Part shown: one piece after another, positions 34,671 to 45,548 of the stretch
How the letters are laid out: each line of letters begins with the position of its first letter
Numbering within the stretch: the stretch's first letter is position 1
Assembly (NCBI RefSeq): GCF_023700755.1
Contig: NZ_JAMKOJ010000006.1
Coordinates: 186,001-250,000, forward strand
Direction: 5' to 3'
DNA from: Allorhizobium sonneratiae
Lineage (GTDB): Bacteria; Pseudomonadota; Alphaproteobacteria; Rhizobiales; Rhizobiaceae
Length of the DNA: 64,000 nt
Made by a program: the position numbers and the translations under genes
Notes under the pieces: model-generated
The model's input: the letters and a program-made list of their open reading frames with translations, nothing else
The model's database searches: none
Told to the model about the DNA's origin: nothing

Positions 34671-36463
34671 CCCTTCGTCAGTTCCAGTGCCTGCCGTTCG
34701 AAAAGCCCGCGATAAATGCCCGCTTTCATCCGGATCAGACTGTTATGATTGCCTTCCTCAACAATCCTGCCGCGGTCGAACACCAGAAGCCGATCGAGCG
34801 AGCGCACCGTTGACAGGCGATGGGCGATCACAAGGGTCGTGCGTCCCTGCATCAGGCGCTCCATGGCTTCCTGAATGAGCATTTCCGATTCCGAATCAAG
34901 GCTCGATGTCGCCTCGTCGAGGATCAGGATCGGCGCATTGGCCAAAAAGGCCCGTGCAATCGCCACCCGCTGACGCTCGCCGCCCGACAGCTTGATGCCA
35001 CGCTCGCCCACCAGCGTTCGGTAGCCATGCGGCAGGGTCATGATGAAATCATGCGCATTGGCCAGTTGTGCCGCCTGCTCGATCTCCGCCTGACTGGCGC
35101 CCGGACGGGCATAGGCGATGTTTTCAGCCAGCGAACGGTGAAACAGCACCGGTTCCTGCTGCACGATGGCGATTTGCTGGCGCAACGACATCTGCGTCAC
35201 CTTCGCAATATCCTGGCCATCGATAACGATGCGCCCACCATTCACATCATGCAGTCGCTGGATGAGCTTGATGAACGTGGTCTTGCCCGAGCCCGAGTGA
35301 CCGACAAGCCCAACTCGTTCACCTGCACGGATCGTCACGGAAAAATCCCGGTAAAGCGGTGCAGTATGATCGCCGTAATGGAAGGTGACATTTTCAAAGG
35401 CAATGGCACCTTCCCGCACAACAATCGGTTTCGCGCCCGACACATCCTCGACCCCCAGAGGCTGTGCATCGAGAATGACCAGTTCTTCCATATCGTTGAC
35501 ACAGCGCTGCACATTGCGGATATGCATGCCGATTTCACGCAGATAGCCATGCAGCAGAAAAAAAGCCGTCAGCACATAGGTAATATCTCCGGCGCTGGCC
35601 ATGCCCTGCGTCCAGAACCAGAGTGCCAGCGCCAGAACGGCAGCCCGCAATATAGCCAGAAAGCTCAACTGCATGGTGCCATTCAGCGTGCCACGCTGCC
35701 AGGTTCGGCTGGTGCGGTTGTGCCAGCGGCTGATGACCTGCGCCAACCGGAGATCCTCACGGCTTTCAGCCGCAAAGGCCTTGACCACGCTGTTACAGGT
35801 GACGGCATCGGCAAGCGCTCCGCCCATTTTCGTATCCCAGCCATTGGCGATGCTGGCCATCGGCGCAACGAAACCCAGCGCCATCAGGAATGTGAACAGA
35901 ATGAACAGCGCAGAGCCCCCGCCGATCAGCGCGCCCATGACAGGCCAATGCCAGGCCATGACCGCCGTGGAGCCAGCCAGCATGGCAATGGCCGGGATCA
36001 GTGCCAGAAAAATCGTATCATTCAGCAGATCAAGTGCCCACATGCCGCGCGTCACCTTGCGCACCGTGGAGCCGGCAAACGTATTGGCGTGCCAGTCGCT
36101 GGAGAACCGCTGGATACGGAAAAAAGCCTGTGCGGAAATATCCGCCATGGTGTTGAGCGTGAACGGGATGATCGTGAAAAAAGTCATCTGACGCAGAATA
36201 ACCGCGCCAACGGACAAGACCAGCAAGGCGATAAAGGCGGCTGTTGCGGCATGAACGGCTTCACTATCGGCCGATGCGCTGCTGACAACCGCATCCACCA
36301 ACCGACCGGAATAGACAGGTGTGAGAACATCGAGAACCGTCATCAGCAAGGAACCGGCAATCAACACCGTCATCTGCCGGGGACGAAGACGCCAATGACG
36401 CCAGCAATAATGAAAAACACTGCGAAATGCCCCGGTTTGACGGGGCTTGTAACCAAGAGCCAT
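34652..36463 (-). CDS. ABC exporter, fused membrane and ATPase domains (MsbA-like)
   Basis: The 603-residue half-transporter has six membrane segments in the first ~330 residues. The nucleotide-binding domain has Walker A GHSGSGKTTFIK, signature LSGGERQRVAIARA, Walker B LILDEATSSLD and the H-loop VIAHRLSTV. Such exporters flip lipids or expel drugs, peptides or glucans; the substrate cannot be told. The gene is single and convergent with the Cpx-like kinase gene, so an envelope role is possible. Confidence 0.92.
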   Translation of the reverse strand: MALGYKPRQTGAFRSVFHYCWRHWRLRPRQMTVLIAGSLLMTVLDVLTPVYSGRLVDAVVSSASADSEAVHAATAAFIALLVLSVGAVILRQMTFFTIIPFTLNTMADISAQAFFRIQRFSSDWHANTFAGSTVRKVTRGMWALDLLNDTIFLALIPAIAMLAGSTAVMAWHWPVMGALIGGGSALFILFTFLMALGFVAPMASIANGWDTKMGGALADAVTCNSVVKAFAAESREDLRLAQVISRWHNRTSRTWQRGTLNGTMQLSFLAILRAAVLALALWFWTQGMASAGDITYVLTAFFLLHGYLREIGMHIRNVQRCVNDMEELVILDAQPLGVEDVSGAKPIVVREGAIAFENVTFHYGDHTAPLYRDFSVTIRAGERVGLVGHSGSGKTTFIKLIQRLHDVNGGRIVIDGQDIAKVTQMSLRQQIAIVQQEPVLFHRSLAENIAYARPGASQAEIEQAAQLANAHDFIMTLPHGYRTLVGERGIKLSGGERQRVAIARAFLANAPILILDEATSSLDSESEMLIQEAMERLMQGRTTLVIAHRLSTVRSLDRLLVFDRGRIVEEGNHNSLIRMKAGIYRGLFERQALELTKGLMAGA

Positions 36464-37012
36464 AGTTTTACCCGGCGTCAGCCGGCCTCATCTGGCGCAG
36501 ACCCGTGACATGTCATCGACCGCGCGAAAATATCAATGGAAAAGCCGCCAACGAGCGACCAGCCTATTCAATTCTGGGGGATTAACGGGCCTTTTGGACG
36601 GTTAAAATCCGATCCGGCAATCGTGAAAGAGATGTTCTTTCAGCCCGCATAACGGGAGCTAGCAGAAAACATCATGGAAAACTCCCTCGCTAGTGTTGAA
36701 ACTGAGCGAAGAATATCCAAACGGCAGTCTATGCCAAGACAGAATATCTGCGCTCTTCAAAATTCGGTCGCAGTGATGCAGCCTTGCAACAGGGCGACCG
36801 TTACACCAAGCATCAGCGCCTGTGTTTGCGGGAACCTTTCAACTGTAACATGCGTTATCAGATCATAAATTAAGATCTGTGCTGCGCCCGGGATGTTTCC
36901 GTGCCGTGCAGCATTGTGCCGTTGGTTGCAGGATGAAGGCAAGCCCGAAACCTTGCATCTGTTCCTTATCCGCGTTCAATCAACGGTCGGCTTGATGACA
37001 TGAGGTGAAGAC
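36464..37012. other. Gene-free region upstream of the exporter and the BA14K gene
   Basis: About 550 bases. One 64-codon plus-strand frame at 36674 has no ribosome site at a normal distance and no recognisable protein, so I do not call it. Promoters for the divergent exporter and BA14K genes must lie here. No clear operator was seen. Confidence 0.55.
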
Positions 37013-37423
37013 ATGAAGAGATTAGCAGCCATTGTCCTTTCCCTGACAACCAGCCTCGCGGCCCTGCCGGTTCAGGCGGCGACGGAAATCACCCCTGCTC
37101 CTGCGGCACGGCCATCGGCCCCCGTCGTGGAACTGGCTCAGGCAGGACCGCCTTATTGGCGCCATCACCGTCATGGTCCGCCGCGTCGTCATCACTGGCG
37201 TCACCATCGTCATCACGGAGATGGCGCAGCAGCCGCCATTATCGGTGGTCTGGCGGCAGGCGCAATCCTTGGAGGCGCCATGCATCAGCGACCCCGTGTT
37301 TATCGCGGGACTAACGCGCATGTGCAGTGGTGCTACGACCATTACCGCTCTTACCGCGCCTATGATAACACCTATCAGCCCTATGAAGGGCCGCGGCGGC
37401 AATGTTATTCGCCCTATGATTAA
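37013..37423 (+). CDS. BA14K-family secreted protein
   Basis: The 136-residue product has a signal peptide ([20 protein letters not shown]). A His/Arg-rich middle ([19 protein letters not shown]) is followed by a Gly/Ala helix ([19 protein letters not shown]). The BA14K C-terminal motif is complete: [20 protein letters not shown], then [10 protein letters not shown] with two Cys. BA14K is an immunoreactive Brucella protein with lectin-like properties and is nearly confined to Hyphomicrobiales. Its role here is unknown; surface or periplasmic location is likely. Confidence 0.93.
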   Translation: MKRLAAIVLSLTTSLAALPVQAATEITPAPAARPSAPVVELAQAGPPYWRHHRHGPPRRHHWRHHRHHGDGAAAAIIGGLAAGAILGGAMHQRPRVYRGTNAHVQWCYDHYRSYRAYDNTYQPYEGPRRQCYSPYD

Positions 37424-37453
37424 GGGCAAAATCCAATCAGGATAATCTCATTG

Positions 37454-37485
37454 TGCATCCGGCCTTTTCTCAAGGGTCGGATGCA
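37454..37485 (+). terminator. Terminator-like hairpin after the BA14K gene
   Basis: An 11-bp stem (TGCATCCGGCC / GGTCGGATGCA, one G-U) with a 10-base loop lies 30 bases after the stop and is followed by ATCTTATC. The T-run is poor. Confidence 0.6.
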
Positions 37486-37669
37486 ATCTTATCCGCTTGC
37501 CTTTGCCGATTATTGACGGACATGTCATATCTTTGCCTGTGATGACACTCTCCCGGTTTCTGTCAAACACGAGAGGGGCGCATTCGTCTCGGGGACACGG
37601 GTTTTGGCGACACGGGCAGGAACCATGCGGATTTCAAAGAAAGTGCCACAGCCTCACGCCAGGAATGGC

Positions 37670-39964
37670 ATGTTCAACCTTTTTAAGACTGTGTTCTCCG
37701 AACGGCTGACTGATCGAGGCGCTTTGTCCGGCGGCTTGATGATGCTTATGCTTCTCTGCAGCGGCGGAACCTCTCTGGCAGACAGTCAGGCCTATGTTCT
37801 GAAAATCCCGGCAGGGCAAAATCAGGCCGATCTGGCCCCCGTGATCGATGCGCTGCAGGCTTCCGGCAAGACCATTACCCTTGAGATCGAGACCCCTGCG
37901 GCGAAAAATAACAGCCCGACCGCAGATAAAACATCACCCCTGTCCGCCCCCATAACGACGTCCGGCAGCAAAATCCCGACCTCGACAGCCCCGACGCCGC
38001 CACCTTCCGCGATGCCGGTTGATATGATGGCCTCTTTTTACGATAGCCTGATCAACACGCTGACGCGGGGCGGCACCGTAGCGCTGACCGGATTGCAGGA
38101 ATTGCCGACCGCCTTTCAGAACAGCCTGAAGGATCTGGATAAAGAGCAGACCGGCGAGCAAGCTGGCATGGCAGAGATTTCCGTGTCGGCTTCGCTTGCC
38201 ATCCTGCTCGGTCTTGTTTGCGCCGCCTTGTTCCACCTGGCTGCCATGCGCCTGCTGCCAACCCTTCACCCTGAACGCGGCCCGCTGCAAAAAGCCATGG
38301 CCGCCATGCTGCGCCTGATTGTCGATTGCCTGGCGATCCTTCTTTTCACGCTTCTGGCGCGTAGCGGCAATCACATGTGGGTACTGCACGGCTCCCTCAC
38401 CCGGCAGCTTGTCTGGGGCCTGATCAACACCCTGTCGGAAACGGCACTGTTCATCAGTTTCGGACGGCTGCTCTTTGCCGATATCCGCCGTTGCGGCTCC
38501 CTGCTTCCCATTCCCCATGCGCCCTATCATCTCGTCATGATGGCGGGGTTCGGCTTTCTCACAAGCTTCACCTCCACCACGCTCAGACTGGCCGATGTGC
38601 GCGGCATCGATCCAATGGCGACGGATGGCTGGCTCTTCCTCGTCTCCACGCTTCTGACCGTTTACAAGCTGGTCTGGATCCTGACCTTCCACGCCGATAT
38701 TTCAACGGTTTTTGCCGCAAGGAGCGCCACCCTCGTGCAAAAACTGCACGGCAATTTCATCATGGTGTTTTATGCACTGACCGCCATTCTCCTCTGGGCG
38801 GTGGGATTGATCGTCACCGGTACGGCCCAGAATGAAATCTGGACAAGGATTGCAGGCACCAGCCAGTTGATTTTTGTTGTCCTGCCAATCGTCGATCATG
38901 GCATAGCATCGGCCTTTCGCGCCCTTGGCCACTATAAGGCAAACAAAGGGAACGGTCTCGTTCAGGCACTCATTACCACACTGCCTGTACCGCTTGGCGG
39001 CATCGTCTGGCTGCTCGGTCTGCATATGATCATCGTGTTGTGGACCCCGTGGCTGAGTGCTGCGGGCCTGTCCACATCTGCCTGGCCGATGCAGGTGCAG
39101 CAGTTCGGACTGACCTTTGTCGCCACCCTTTCGGTCTGCATATTCTGCTGGCGCTATTTCAACGCTATTGCACCGGCAAATCGGGTGCAACTACCCGGTC
39201 AGGATCAGGACGGCCATACGCAGACGACAAGCCGTCTTTCCACCGTTTTGCCGGTCATTCGCAATCTCGTTCTGGGAGCTGTCATGGCGATAGCCCTTCT
39301 GGTCATCCTGTCCAGCCTCGGCATCAATATCGCACCGTTGCTGGCCGGTTTCGGCGTTCTGGGTCTCGCCGTATCCTTCGGTTCGCAGACACTGGTAAAA
39401 GATGTCGTGTCGGGCATTTTCTTTCTGGCCGAAGATGCTTTCCGTATCGGCGAATATATCGATACCGGCAAACTGAAGGGAACAGTAGAACAGATCTCGC
39501 TGCGCTCCGTTCGTCTTCGCCATCACAATGGGCCGGTGCATACCATACCCTTCGGGCAGATTGCCGCCGTTACCAATTTCAGCCGTGACTGGGGCACCGT
39601 TAAATTCGAATTCCGCTTTGAACGGGACGCCGATATTGAAGTGATCCGCAAGGCCGCCAAAAAGGTCGGCCAAAGCCTGCTGGAGCATCCCGAATTTGGT
39701 CACGAATTCCTTGTGCCCCTGAAGATGCAGGGCATTCAGGACATTACCGAAAATTCCATGGTCATCCGCTTCAAGTTCACCTCGCGTCCGGGCAATCCGA
39801 GCCTGATTAAACGCGAAGGCGTCAAGCGACTGCTGGCCGCCTTCAAGGATGCCGGTCTGAACCTTGCATCCAATGCGGTTGTGGTGCGTTCCGGCACCGG
39901 AACCATCATCGATGGTGCTGCCAGCACCGTCATAGCGACACCACCCGCGGCCAATATACCGTAA
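37670..39964 (+). CDS. Large mechanosensitive channel of the MscS/YbdG-MscM type
   Basis: The product is about 764 residues (the frame also allows ATG 37604; I prefer the ATG before FNLFKTVFSERL). A putative signal segment (GGLMMLMLLCSGGTSLADS) and a Thr/Pro-rich periplasmic stretch lead into roughly ten membrane helices. The MscS core follows: pore helix LGINIAPLLAGFGVLGLAVSFG, SQTLVKDVVSGIFFLAEDAFRIGEYI, and the cytoplasmic beta domain (GTVEQISLRSVRLRHHNGPVHTIPFG). The extra N-terminal part places it with the large MscK/YnaI-like members. It should release solutes under osmotic downshock. A strong terminator follows at 40025. Confidence 0.92.
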   Translation: MFNLFKTVFSERLTDRGALSGGLMMLMLLCSGGTSLADSQAYVLKIPAGQNQADLAPVIDALQASGKTITLEIETPAAKNNSPTADKTSPLSAPITTSGSKIPTSTAPTPPPSAMPVDMMASFYDSLINTLTRGGTVALTGLQELPTAFQNSLKDLDKEQTGEQAGMAEISVSASLAILLGLVCAALFHLAAMRLLPTLHPERGPLQKAMAAMLRLIVDCLAILLFTLLARSGNHMWVLHGSLTRQLVWGLINTLSETALFISFGRLLFADIRRCGSLLPIPHAPYHLVMMAGFGFLTSFTSTTLRLADVRGIDPMATDGWLFLVSTLLTVYKLVWILTFHADISTVFAARSATLVQKLHGNFIMVFYALTAILLWAVGLIVTGTAQNEIWTRIAGTSQLIFVVLPIVDHGIASAFRALGHYKANKGNGLVQALITTLPVPLGGIVWLLGLHMIIVLWTPWLSAAGLSTSAWPMQVQQFGLTFVATLSVCIFCWRYFNAIAPANRVQLPGQDQDGHTQTTSRLSTVLPVIRNLVLGAVMAIALLVILSSLGINIAPLLAGFGVLGLAVSFGSQTLVKDVVSGIFFLAEDAFRIGEYIDTGKLKGTVEQISLRSVRLRHHNGPVHTIPFGQIAAVTNFSRDWGTVKFEFRFERDADIEVIRKAAKKVGQSLLEHPEFGHEFLVPLKMQGIQDITENSMVIRFKFTSRPGNPSLIKREGVKRLLAAFKDAGLNLASNAVVVRSGTGTIIDGAASTVIATPPAANIP

Positions 39965-40024
39965 GGAACACCGCGGGTCACGGCAGGAGATCCTCTACCT
40001 GCCAGGGCTCTGCGAAAACATCAA

Positions 40025-40058
40025 AAAACCGCGCTGTTTCATCAAACAGCGCGGTTTT
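40025..40058. terminator. Bidirectional rho-independent terminator
   Basis: A perfect 15-bp stem AAAACCGCGCTGTTT / AAACAGCGCGGTTTT with a CATC loop has A-rich and T-rich ends. It therefore serves both the MscS gene and the converging ftsK gene. Confidence 0.93.
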
Positions 40059-40119
40059 CATTGGCTTGTGGAATTTACCGATCGATTGACATGACAGGCG
40101 AAGAATGATGACAGCGAGA

Positions 40120-43100
40120 TCACTCGCCGTCATCATAACCAATGTCGGAGGGTGCCTGCGCGGCACTGCCGGCAATGATTTCGCGCTTGCCGACATGGTT
40201 GGCCGGGCCAACAAGCCCTTCCTTTTCCATACGCTCCACCAGCGAGGCCGCCCGGTTATACCCGACCGACAGACGGCGCTGGATATAGGAGGTCGAGCAT
40301 TTCTGGTCGCGCAGCACGACTTTCACCGCCTTTTCATAGAGATCGTCGCCATCATCGCTGCTGCCAACACTGGCGCGATCCATGGTGTCTTCGATGGCAG
40401 GCGGTGCTTCCGCCGTCTCATCTTCCGTCACCGTGCCGAGATATTCAGGGCGACCCTGGGTTTTCAGATGGGCCACGACATGCTCGACTTCCGCATCCGA
40501 GACAAAGGGGCCATGGACGCGCTGTATGCGGCCGCCGCCAACCATTTGCAGCATGTCGCCCTGACCGAGCAGATGTTCGGCCCCCTGTTCGCCCAAAATG
40601 GTGCGGCTATCGATCTTCGACGTCACCTGGAAGGAAATGCGGGTGGGGAAATTCGCCTTGATCGTGCCGGTGATGACATCGACGGAGGGGCGCTGGGTGG
40701 CCATGATCAGGTGGATGCCCGCGGCACGCGCCATCTGCGCCAGCCGCTGGATCGCGCCTTCGATTTCCTTGCCAGCCACCATCATCAGATCGGCCATTTC
40801 ATCGACGATGATGACGATATAGGGCATGTGCGACAGGTCGAGTTCCTGCTCCTCATAGAGCAGTTCACCAGAATTGCGGTCGAAACCCGACTGGACGCTA
40901 ACGGTGATGATCTCGCCCTTCTCGCGCGCCTGTGCAGCGCGGGCGTTATAGCCGTCGATATTGCGCACCCCGAGACGCGACATCTTGCGATACCGGTCTT
41001 CCATTTCGCGCACGGCCCATTTCAGCGCCATGACCGCCTTTTTCGGATCGGTCACCACCGGCGTCAAAAGATGCGGAATGCCGTCATAGACCGAAAGCTC
41101 CAGCATTTTCGGATCGACCATGATCAGGCGGCATTCTTCCGGCTTGAGCCGATAGAGCAGCGACAGGATCATGGTGTTGATCGCTACCGATTTGCCCGAA
41201 CCGGTTGTCCCGGCCACGAGCAGATGCGGCATCTTGGCCAGTTCGGCAATCACCGGCTCGCCGCCAATGGACTTGCCAAGGCAAAGCGCCAACTTGTAGC
41301 GCGTTTCCCAATAGTCCTCGCATTCCACCAGTTCGCGCAGATAAACGGTTTCACGCACGGCATTGGGCAGTTCGATGCCGATGACATTGCGGCCGGGCAC
41401 CACCGCAACACGGGCCGAGAGCGCCGACATGGAGCGGGCGATATCATCGGCAAGGCCGATGATGCGCGAGGATTTGATCCCTGGCGCGGGCTCGAATTCA
41501 TAGAGCGTGACGACAGGCCCCGGACGTACATCGATGACTTCGCCGCGAATGCCGAAATCCTCCAGCACGCTTTCAAGAAGTCCGGCGCTCTGTTCCAGCG
41601 CTTCCGGCTGCATCGCCTCGCCGCGGCTTGCAGGCGGCTCCTGCAACAGACCGATGGAGGGGAAGACGAAATCGCCATCACGCGGATGGGTGCGGTTGAT
41701 TTCAAGGCCGCCCGGCAGACGGTTGGCGCGGGCATCCTCGCCGGATTTCACGCGCTGGGAAGCCTCCTGCGGCTTGGCCGTTTCCGGCTCAGGCTGCGGC
41801 TCGCCAGCGGGTTCGGCTTGCGGCAGCATGGGTGAAAAGAAGCTTGCAGGAGTCAGCGCCGGAATTTCCATCACCCGCGTCAGCACGATCGGTGCAGCTT
41901 CCGGCAGAAGCGAAACCGGCTGAACAGGCTCGGGGTCTGCCGTCTGAGCCGCTATCGATACCTGTTGCTCAGTCTCGACCGTTGCCGGCGGCTCCTGCAC
42001 AACCGGGGCTTCGTCGGACGCCGATTGCGCCTCAACCGGCTGAGCTTCCGCTTGTGCCCTATTCTGTTCCGGCGTCACCTCCGGTGCGGGGCCGAAACCA
42101 TGGCGGAGCTTTATTTCACGATAGAGTTCCGCGACAGACAAAGAGGGTTTTTCCTCTTTCTGTGCCGGAACGACGACAGGTGCAACCTCCGGAACAACGG
42201 CAACAGTCGCAACGACGGACTCCGGCATGGCCTGCGCTGTCACCGTTGCCGGAGCCGGGGCCGCAACCGGGTCAGGCTTTTCCTGGGGCACGATCAGATC
42301 CGGCATCAGGTCGAAAAAGGCGAAATCGGAAATCGGCAACAATGCTGCCGCAGATGCTGTAGGCATGCCTGCCAGTTCCTCATGTGTCGGTGCTGCGGTT
42401 GGCATTCTATCTTCATCGGTCAGATGCAGATCGATGCTTTCGGCCATGCGCATGGCGGCTGCCGCCTGGCGCAGGCGAATGGCCTCCGGCGAAGGAGCGA
42501 CAGGCGCTTCCACAACATCAGGTGCGGACGAAACAGCAAGGGAAGACGGCACGACAGAAGACACTGTGGGAGCAAATTGCGGGGCAAGGTCAATAACAGG
42601 CTGCACCGGTTCGGCAGGCGTTTGCGCTTCATCTGCGACTTGCGAGACAGGAACAGGCTTTGCGGTCTCCATCTTCTCAGCGGGACGCGGCGGCGGGTTG
42701 CGCTTCGGCACGATCAGCGGATTGCCGGTTTTTGGCACACCCAGAAACACCGGCACCGGCGGCGGCAGTTGAACCCGATGCTCATCCTGGCGCTGCTCAT
42801 CGAGACGCTGTTCGATGACGGCAAGTGCTGCACGCTCCTTTGCCGCAGCCTGTTCCGCGGCAAGGCGCGCCATCATCGCCTGTTCCATCGCCGCTTCTTC
42901 TTCACGGCGTTTGGCGATAACGCTTTCCGGCGTTCGGGTGAAACGTACATTCGGCCCGAGAATAAAGGCACGCTGCCAGGGTTCCAGCGGCTGATCCGGC
43001 TTCGGCAAGACAATGCCGTCGCCGACGCGCTTTTCCGCCCGATGTCTCGGGTCGACATGTGCGCTTTCACCGTCATGGCCGTCATGGCCGGTTTGCTCGT

Positions 43101-43134
43101 TCGATTGCGGACTACTCGATATAGGGGAACGCAT
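40120..43134 (-). CDS. ftsK: FtsK/SpoIIIE DNA translocase without membrane anchor
   Basis: The 1004-residue product lacks the four N-terminal membrane helices of classical FtsK. Residues 1-100 are hydrophilic, a coiled-coil-like stretch follows ([19 protein letters not shown]), and a Pro/Ala/Glu-rich linker runs to about residue 490. The motor carries Walker [13 protein letters not shown] near residue 645 and Walker [11 protein letters not shown] near 775. The C-terminal gamma winged helix ([27 protein letters not shown]) that reads KOPS polarity is present near 945-980. It pumps chromosome DNA for dimer resolution. Hyphomicrobiales often have a second, membrane-bound FtsK elsewhere; this may be the soluble paralogue. 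Confidence 0.93.
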   Translation of the reverse strand: MRSPISSSPQSNEQTGHDGHDGESAHVDPRHRAEKRVGDGIVLPKPDQPLEPWQRAFILGPNVRFTRTPESVIAKRREEEAAMEQAMMARLAAEQAAAKERAALAVIEQRLDEQRQDEHRVQLPPPVPVFLGVPKTGNPLIVPKRNPPPRPAEKMETAKPVPVSQVADEAQTPAEPVQPVIDLAPQFAPTVSSVVPSSLAVSSAPDVVEAPVAPSPEAIRLRQAAAAMRMAESIDLHLTDEDRMPTAAPTHEELAGMPTASAAALLPISDFAFFDLMPDLIVPQEKPDPVAAPAPATVTAQAMPESVVATVAVVPEVAPVVVPAQKEEKPSLSVAELYREIKLRHGFGPAPEVTPEQNRAQAEAQPVEAQSASDEAPVVQEPPATVETEQQVSIAAQTADPEPVQPVSLLPEAAPIVLTRVMEIPALTPASFFSPMLPQAEPAGEPQPEPETAKPQEASQRVKSGEDARANRLPGGLEINRTHPRDGDFVFPSIGLLQEPPASRGEAMQPEALEQSAGLLESVLEDFGIRGEVIDVRPGPVVTLYEFEPAPGIKSSRIIGLADDIARSMSALSARVAVVPGRNVIGIELPNAVRETVYLRELVECEDYWETRYKLALCLGKSIGGEPVIAELAKMPHLLVAGTTGSGKSVAINTMILSLLYRLKPEECRLIMVDPKMLELSVYDGIPHLLTPVVTDPKKAVMALKWAVREMEDRYRKMSRLGVRNIDGYNARAAQAREKGEIITVSVQSGFDRNSGELLYEEQELDLSHMPYIVIIVDEMADLMMVAGKEIEGAIQRLAQMARAAGIHLIMATQRPSVDVITGTIKANFPTRISFQVTSKIDSRTILGEQGAEHLLGQGDMLQMVGGGRIQRVHGPFVSDAEVEHVVAHLKTQGRPEYLGTVTEDETAEAPPAIEDTMDRASVGSSDDGDDLYEKAVKVVLRDQKCSTSYIQRRLSVGYNRAASLVERMEKEGLVGPANHVGKREIIAGSAAQAPSDIGYDDGE

Positions 43135-43476
43135 GATGCCTACGCGGTTTGGAATGACTCTTCTCCGCTATAGAAGTAAAAAATAAAGGTTAATCACTCC
43201 TTGCCAGCCGCGGTCCCAAAATGGTGAGCAAAGCGGCAAATTCCGGCATATTTCCTTGTTTTTGCTTGATTTTCATCGCAAATTCCCTAGTCAGAAATCT
43301 TTTGCCCGATGAAATACAGAGGAAAACCAGAGGCTTTGCAAAAACGGCTAAAATCTGCCGCATCCTGTAGAAAAGCGGCTGCCAAGCGTCGCCAGCCGTG
43401 ATTGTCAGACCTTGAGGGCACGGGTAAACCATGCAAGTCTCGCGGCTGGAGAGAATGTCTTCAAGGAGGAAGAAGC
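43135..43476. other. Gene-free region between ftsK and the reductase gene
   Basis: About 340 bases holding the divergent promoters. The upstream extension of the reductase frame (from 43402) is not supported because AAGGAGGA marks GTG 43477 as the start. No other feature was recognised. Confidence 0.6.
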
Positions 43477-44472
43477 GTGACACCATCATTCACCGCCATG
43501 GTTATCGATCAAGCCGACGGCAAGACCAGAGGTGGATTTCGCAGCCTTGGCCTTGACGATCTGCCTGCCCATGACGTTCTGGTTGAGGTGGCCTATTCCA
43601 CCCTCAATTACAAGGACGGGCTTGCCGTGACCGGCAAGGGCCGCATTGCCCGGCGCACTCCGGTTATTGGCGGAGCCGATCTGGCCGGAACCGTGGTGGA
43701 AAGCCGCTCTGGTGACTGGAAACCGGGCGATAAGGTCGTGGTCAATGGCTTTGGCATGACCGAAACGGAAGATGGCGGTTATACGCGCTACCAGAGGGTG
43801 AAACCGGAATGGCTGCTGCGTCTGCCGGAAGGGTTCGATCTTCAACAGGCCATGGCGATCGGTACGGCAGGCTATACGGCAGCACTTGCCGTGCTGGCGC
43901 TGGAAGATTGGGGTATCATCACACCAGATGCTGGTGACGTGCTGGTGACGGGCGCGGCTGGCGGCGTCGGTTCGGTGGCCGTCAGCCTGCTGGCCACACG
44001 CGGCTATCGTGTCACCGCCTCCACCGGTCGCACAGAAACCCACGACTATCTCAAAGGTCTTGGTGCGCGGGACTGCGTATCCCGCGACGTGCTCGCGGAA
44101 AAAGGCGGCCTTCTGCAAAAGGAGCGCTGGAGCGGGGCAATCGACACGGTCGGGTCGACAACGCTGGCCAATGTGCTGACCCAGACCGTCTATAATGGCG
44201 CGGTTGCGGCCTGCGGTCTTGCAGGCGGCGCGGATCTGCCTGCCAGTGTCATGCCCTTCATCCTGCGCGGGGTTGCTCTTCTCGGCATCGATTCCGTCAT
44301 GACGCCGATGCACAAGCGTATCCGCGCCTGGGATTTTCTCGACCGGCATCTCAATCGCGATCATCTGGCCACCATGACCACGGTCGAGCCGATGTCCCGC
44401 CTGCCGGAACTGGCCGAAGCCATTCTGGCAGGGCAGACACGCGGCCGGGTGGTGATCGATGTGACGCGGTGA
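43477..44472 (+). CDS. Acrylyl-CoA reductase AcuI/YhdH-type zinc-free MDR oxidoreductase
   Basis: The 331-residue product starts at GTG 43477 with AAGGAGGA 6 bases upstream. MDR features are NYKDGLAVTGKG, GADLAGTVVES, the nucleotide-binding VTGAAGGVGSVAVSLLA near residue 155, and GIDSVMTPMHKRIRAWDFL near the C-terminus. No zinc ligands are seen. The YhdH/AcuI family reduces acrylyl-CoA with NADPH, protecting against a reactive intermediate. It is next to, but convergent with, the pca genes and probably not part of that pathway. Confidence 0.87.
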   Translation: MTPSFTAMVIDQADGKTRGGFRSLGLDDLPAHDVLVEVAYSTLNYKDGLAVTGKGRIARRTPVIGGADLAGTVVESRSGDWKPGDKVVVNGFGMTETEDGGYTRYQRVKPEWLLRLPEGFDLQQAMAIGTAGYTAALAVLALEDWGIITPDAGDVLVTGAAGGVGSVAVSLLATRGYRVTASTGRTETHDYLKGLGARDCVSRDVLAEKGGLLQKERWSGAIDTVGSTTLANVLTQTVYNGAVAACGLAGGADLPASVMPFILRGVALLGIDSVMTPMHKRIRAWDFLDRHLNRDHLATMTTVEPMSRLPELAEAILAGQTRGRVVIDVTR

Positions 44473-44488
44473 GACTGTTTGGCGCAGG

Positions 44489-45541
44489 TTATTCCCGGCC
44501 AATCCAGAGGATGGAATCCACCAGTGCCTGCGCGGTTTTCGTGGCCGCGCCGGTTGCAAGGGCCATTTGCGGCAGCAGCATCCATTCCAGCGCCCAGGCG
44601 GCACCAGAGCGTTCCTGTTCATGCACGAGGCTCTGATGCAGGCCGGAAATCTGCACGGCGTTGAAACGGGCAAGCGTCACCAGCGTTTCAGCCGCCACCG
44701 GATTTTGCTTGTGCGGCATGGCGGAAGATGCCCCACCACCGGTGATGGCAATCTGGCCGCCCAGTTCCGCCATCAGGGCGATGTCCTGCCCCATCTTGCC
44801 AAGCGAACCGCTGATCAGCGACAAGACATGGGCGAAATCCGCGATGCGGTCGCGCTGGCTTTGCCATTGGCGGGTGTCCACCAGACCAAGCTCACGGGCC
44901 AGCACTGCGCGGACGTTCGATGCCTTGTTCCCGAGCTTTTCCAGCGTGCCTGCCGCACCGCCAAACTGCAGCGGAAAAGTCTTTGTCATCTCCACGAGAC
45001 GGAACTTGTGACGCCGAAGCGGCTCCAGCCAGGCATGCATGCGGTCGGATACAGTGATCTCGATTGCCGCCTGCATTCTCGTATACCCCATCAGCGGTTT
45101 TTCCCCGTGGGCTGTCTCACACTTTTCCAGAGCCGAGATCAGACCGGCAAGCCGCTTTTCCAGCAGCTCCGTCACAGCTTTCAGCCGAAGCATAAGACTG
45201 GTATCGATGACGTCCTGACTGGTCGCACCAAAATGCAGGCTGGCAGCGGCCTCACCGCCCACAGCCTTGCGCAATTGTTTGACCAGTTCGGGAATAACCA
45301 CCCCGTCTTTCGCGGTGGCCGTCTTCAGGGCAGCGATATCCGGCACGAACTGAGCAAGCGCTGCCGCAATGGTTTCTGCCGCCGCCTTTTCGATCACACC
45401 CGCCTCCGCTTCCGCTCTGGCAAGCGCGATCTCAAAGGCAATCATTGCCTGAATATCGGCTTTGGCCTGAAAATGGGCCGCCATGACATCGTCGCCAAAC
45501 AGGCCGGAGAGGAAGGGATGTTCGAAAAGGGACAGGCTCAT
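44489..45541 (-). CDS. pcaB: 3-carboxy-cis,cis-muconate cycloisomerase
   Basis: The 350-residue member of the fumarase/aspartase superfamily has the signature GGGASSAMPHKQNPVAAETL near residue 255. It also has LHFGATSQDVIDTSLMLRL and an N-terminal SLFEHPFLSGLFGDD. It converts 3-carboxymuconate to gamma-carboxymuconolactone. I start at ATG 45541; the upstream 29 residues of the open frame lack family features. It is the last gene of the pcaDCHGB unit. Bacterial PcaB is often longer (about 400-450 residues); rhizobial forms near 350 are the usual short type. Confidence 0.95.
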   Translation of the reverse strand: MSLSLFEHPFLSGLFGDDVMAAHFQAKADIQAMIAFEIALARAEAEAGVIEKAAAETIAAALAQFVPDIAALKTATAKDGVVIPELVKQLRKAVGGEAAASLHFGATSQDVIDTSLMLRLKAVTELLEKRLAGLISALEKCETAHGEKPLMGYTRMQAAIEITVSDRMHAWLEPLRRHKFRLVEMTKTFPLQFGGAAGTLEKLGNKASNVRAVLARELGLVDTRQWQSQRDRIADFAHVLSLISGSLGKMGQDIALMAELGGQIAITGGGASSAMPHKQNPVAAETLVTLARFNAVQISGLHQSLVHEQERSGAAWALEWMLLPQMALATGAATKTAQALVDSILWIGRE

Positions 45542-45548
45542 AACGCTC

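Noticed and set aside
34820..36508. 562-codon plus-strand frame opposite the ABC exporter
   Set aside because: Antisense to an exporter with all ATPase motifs; no protein features of its own.
36674..36868. 64-codon plus-strand frame
   Set aside because: No ribosome site at normal distance, no recognisable sequence, and a neighbouring overlapping minus frame of equal quality.
40105..41835. 576-codon plus-strand open frame opposite ftsK
   Set aside because: It lies wholly antisense to the clearly coding motor region and has no recognisable domains; long antisense frames are common in GC-rich codon-biased genes.
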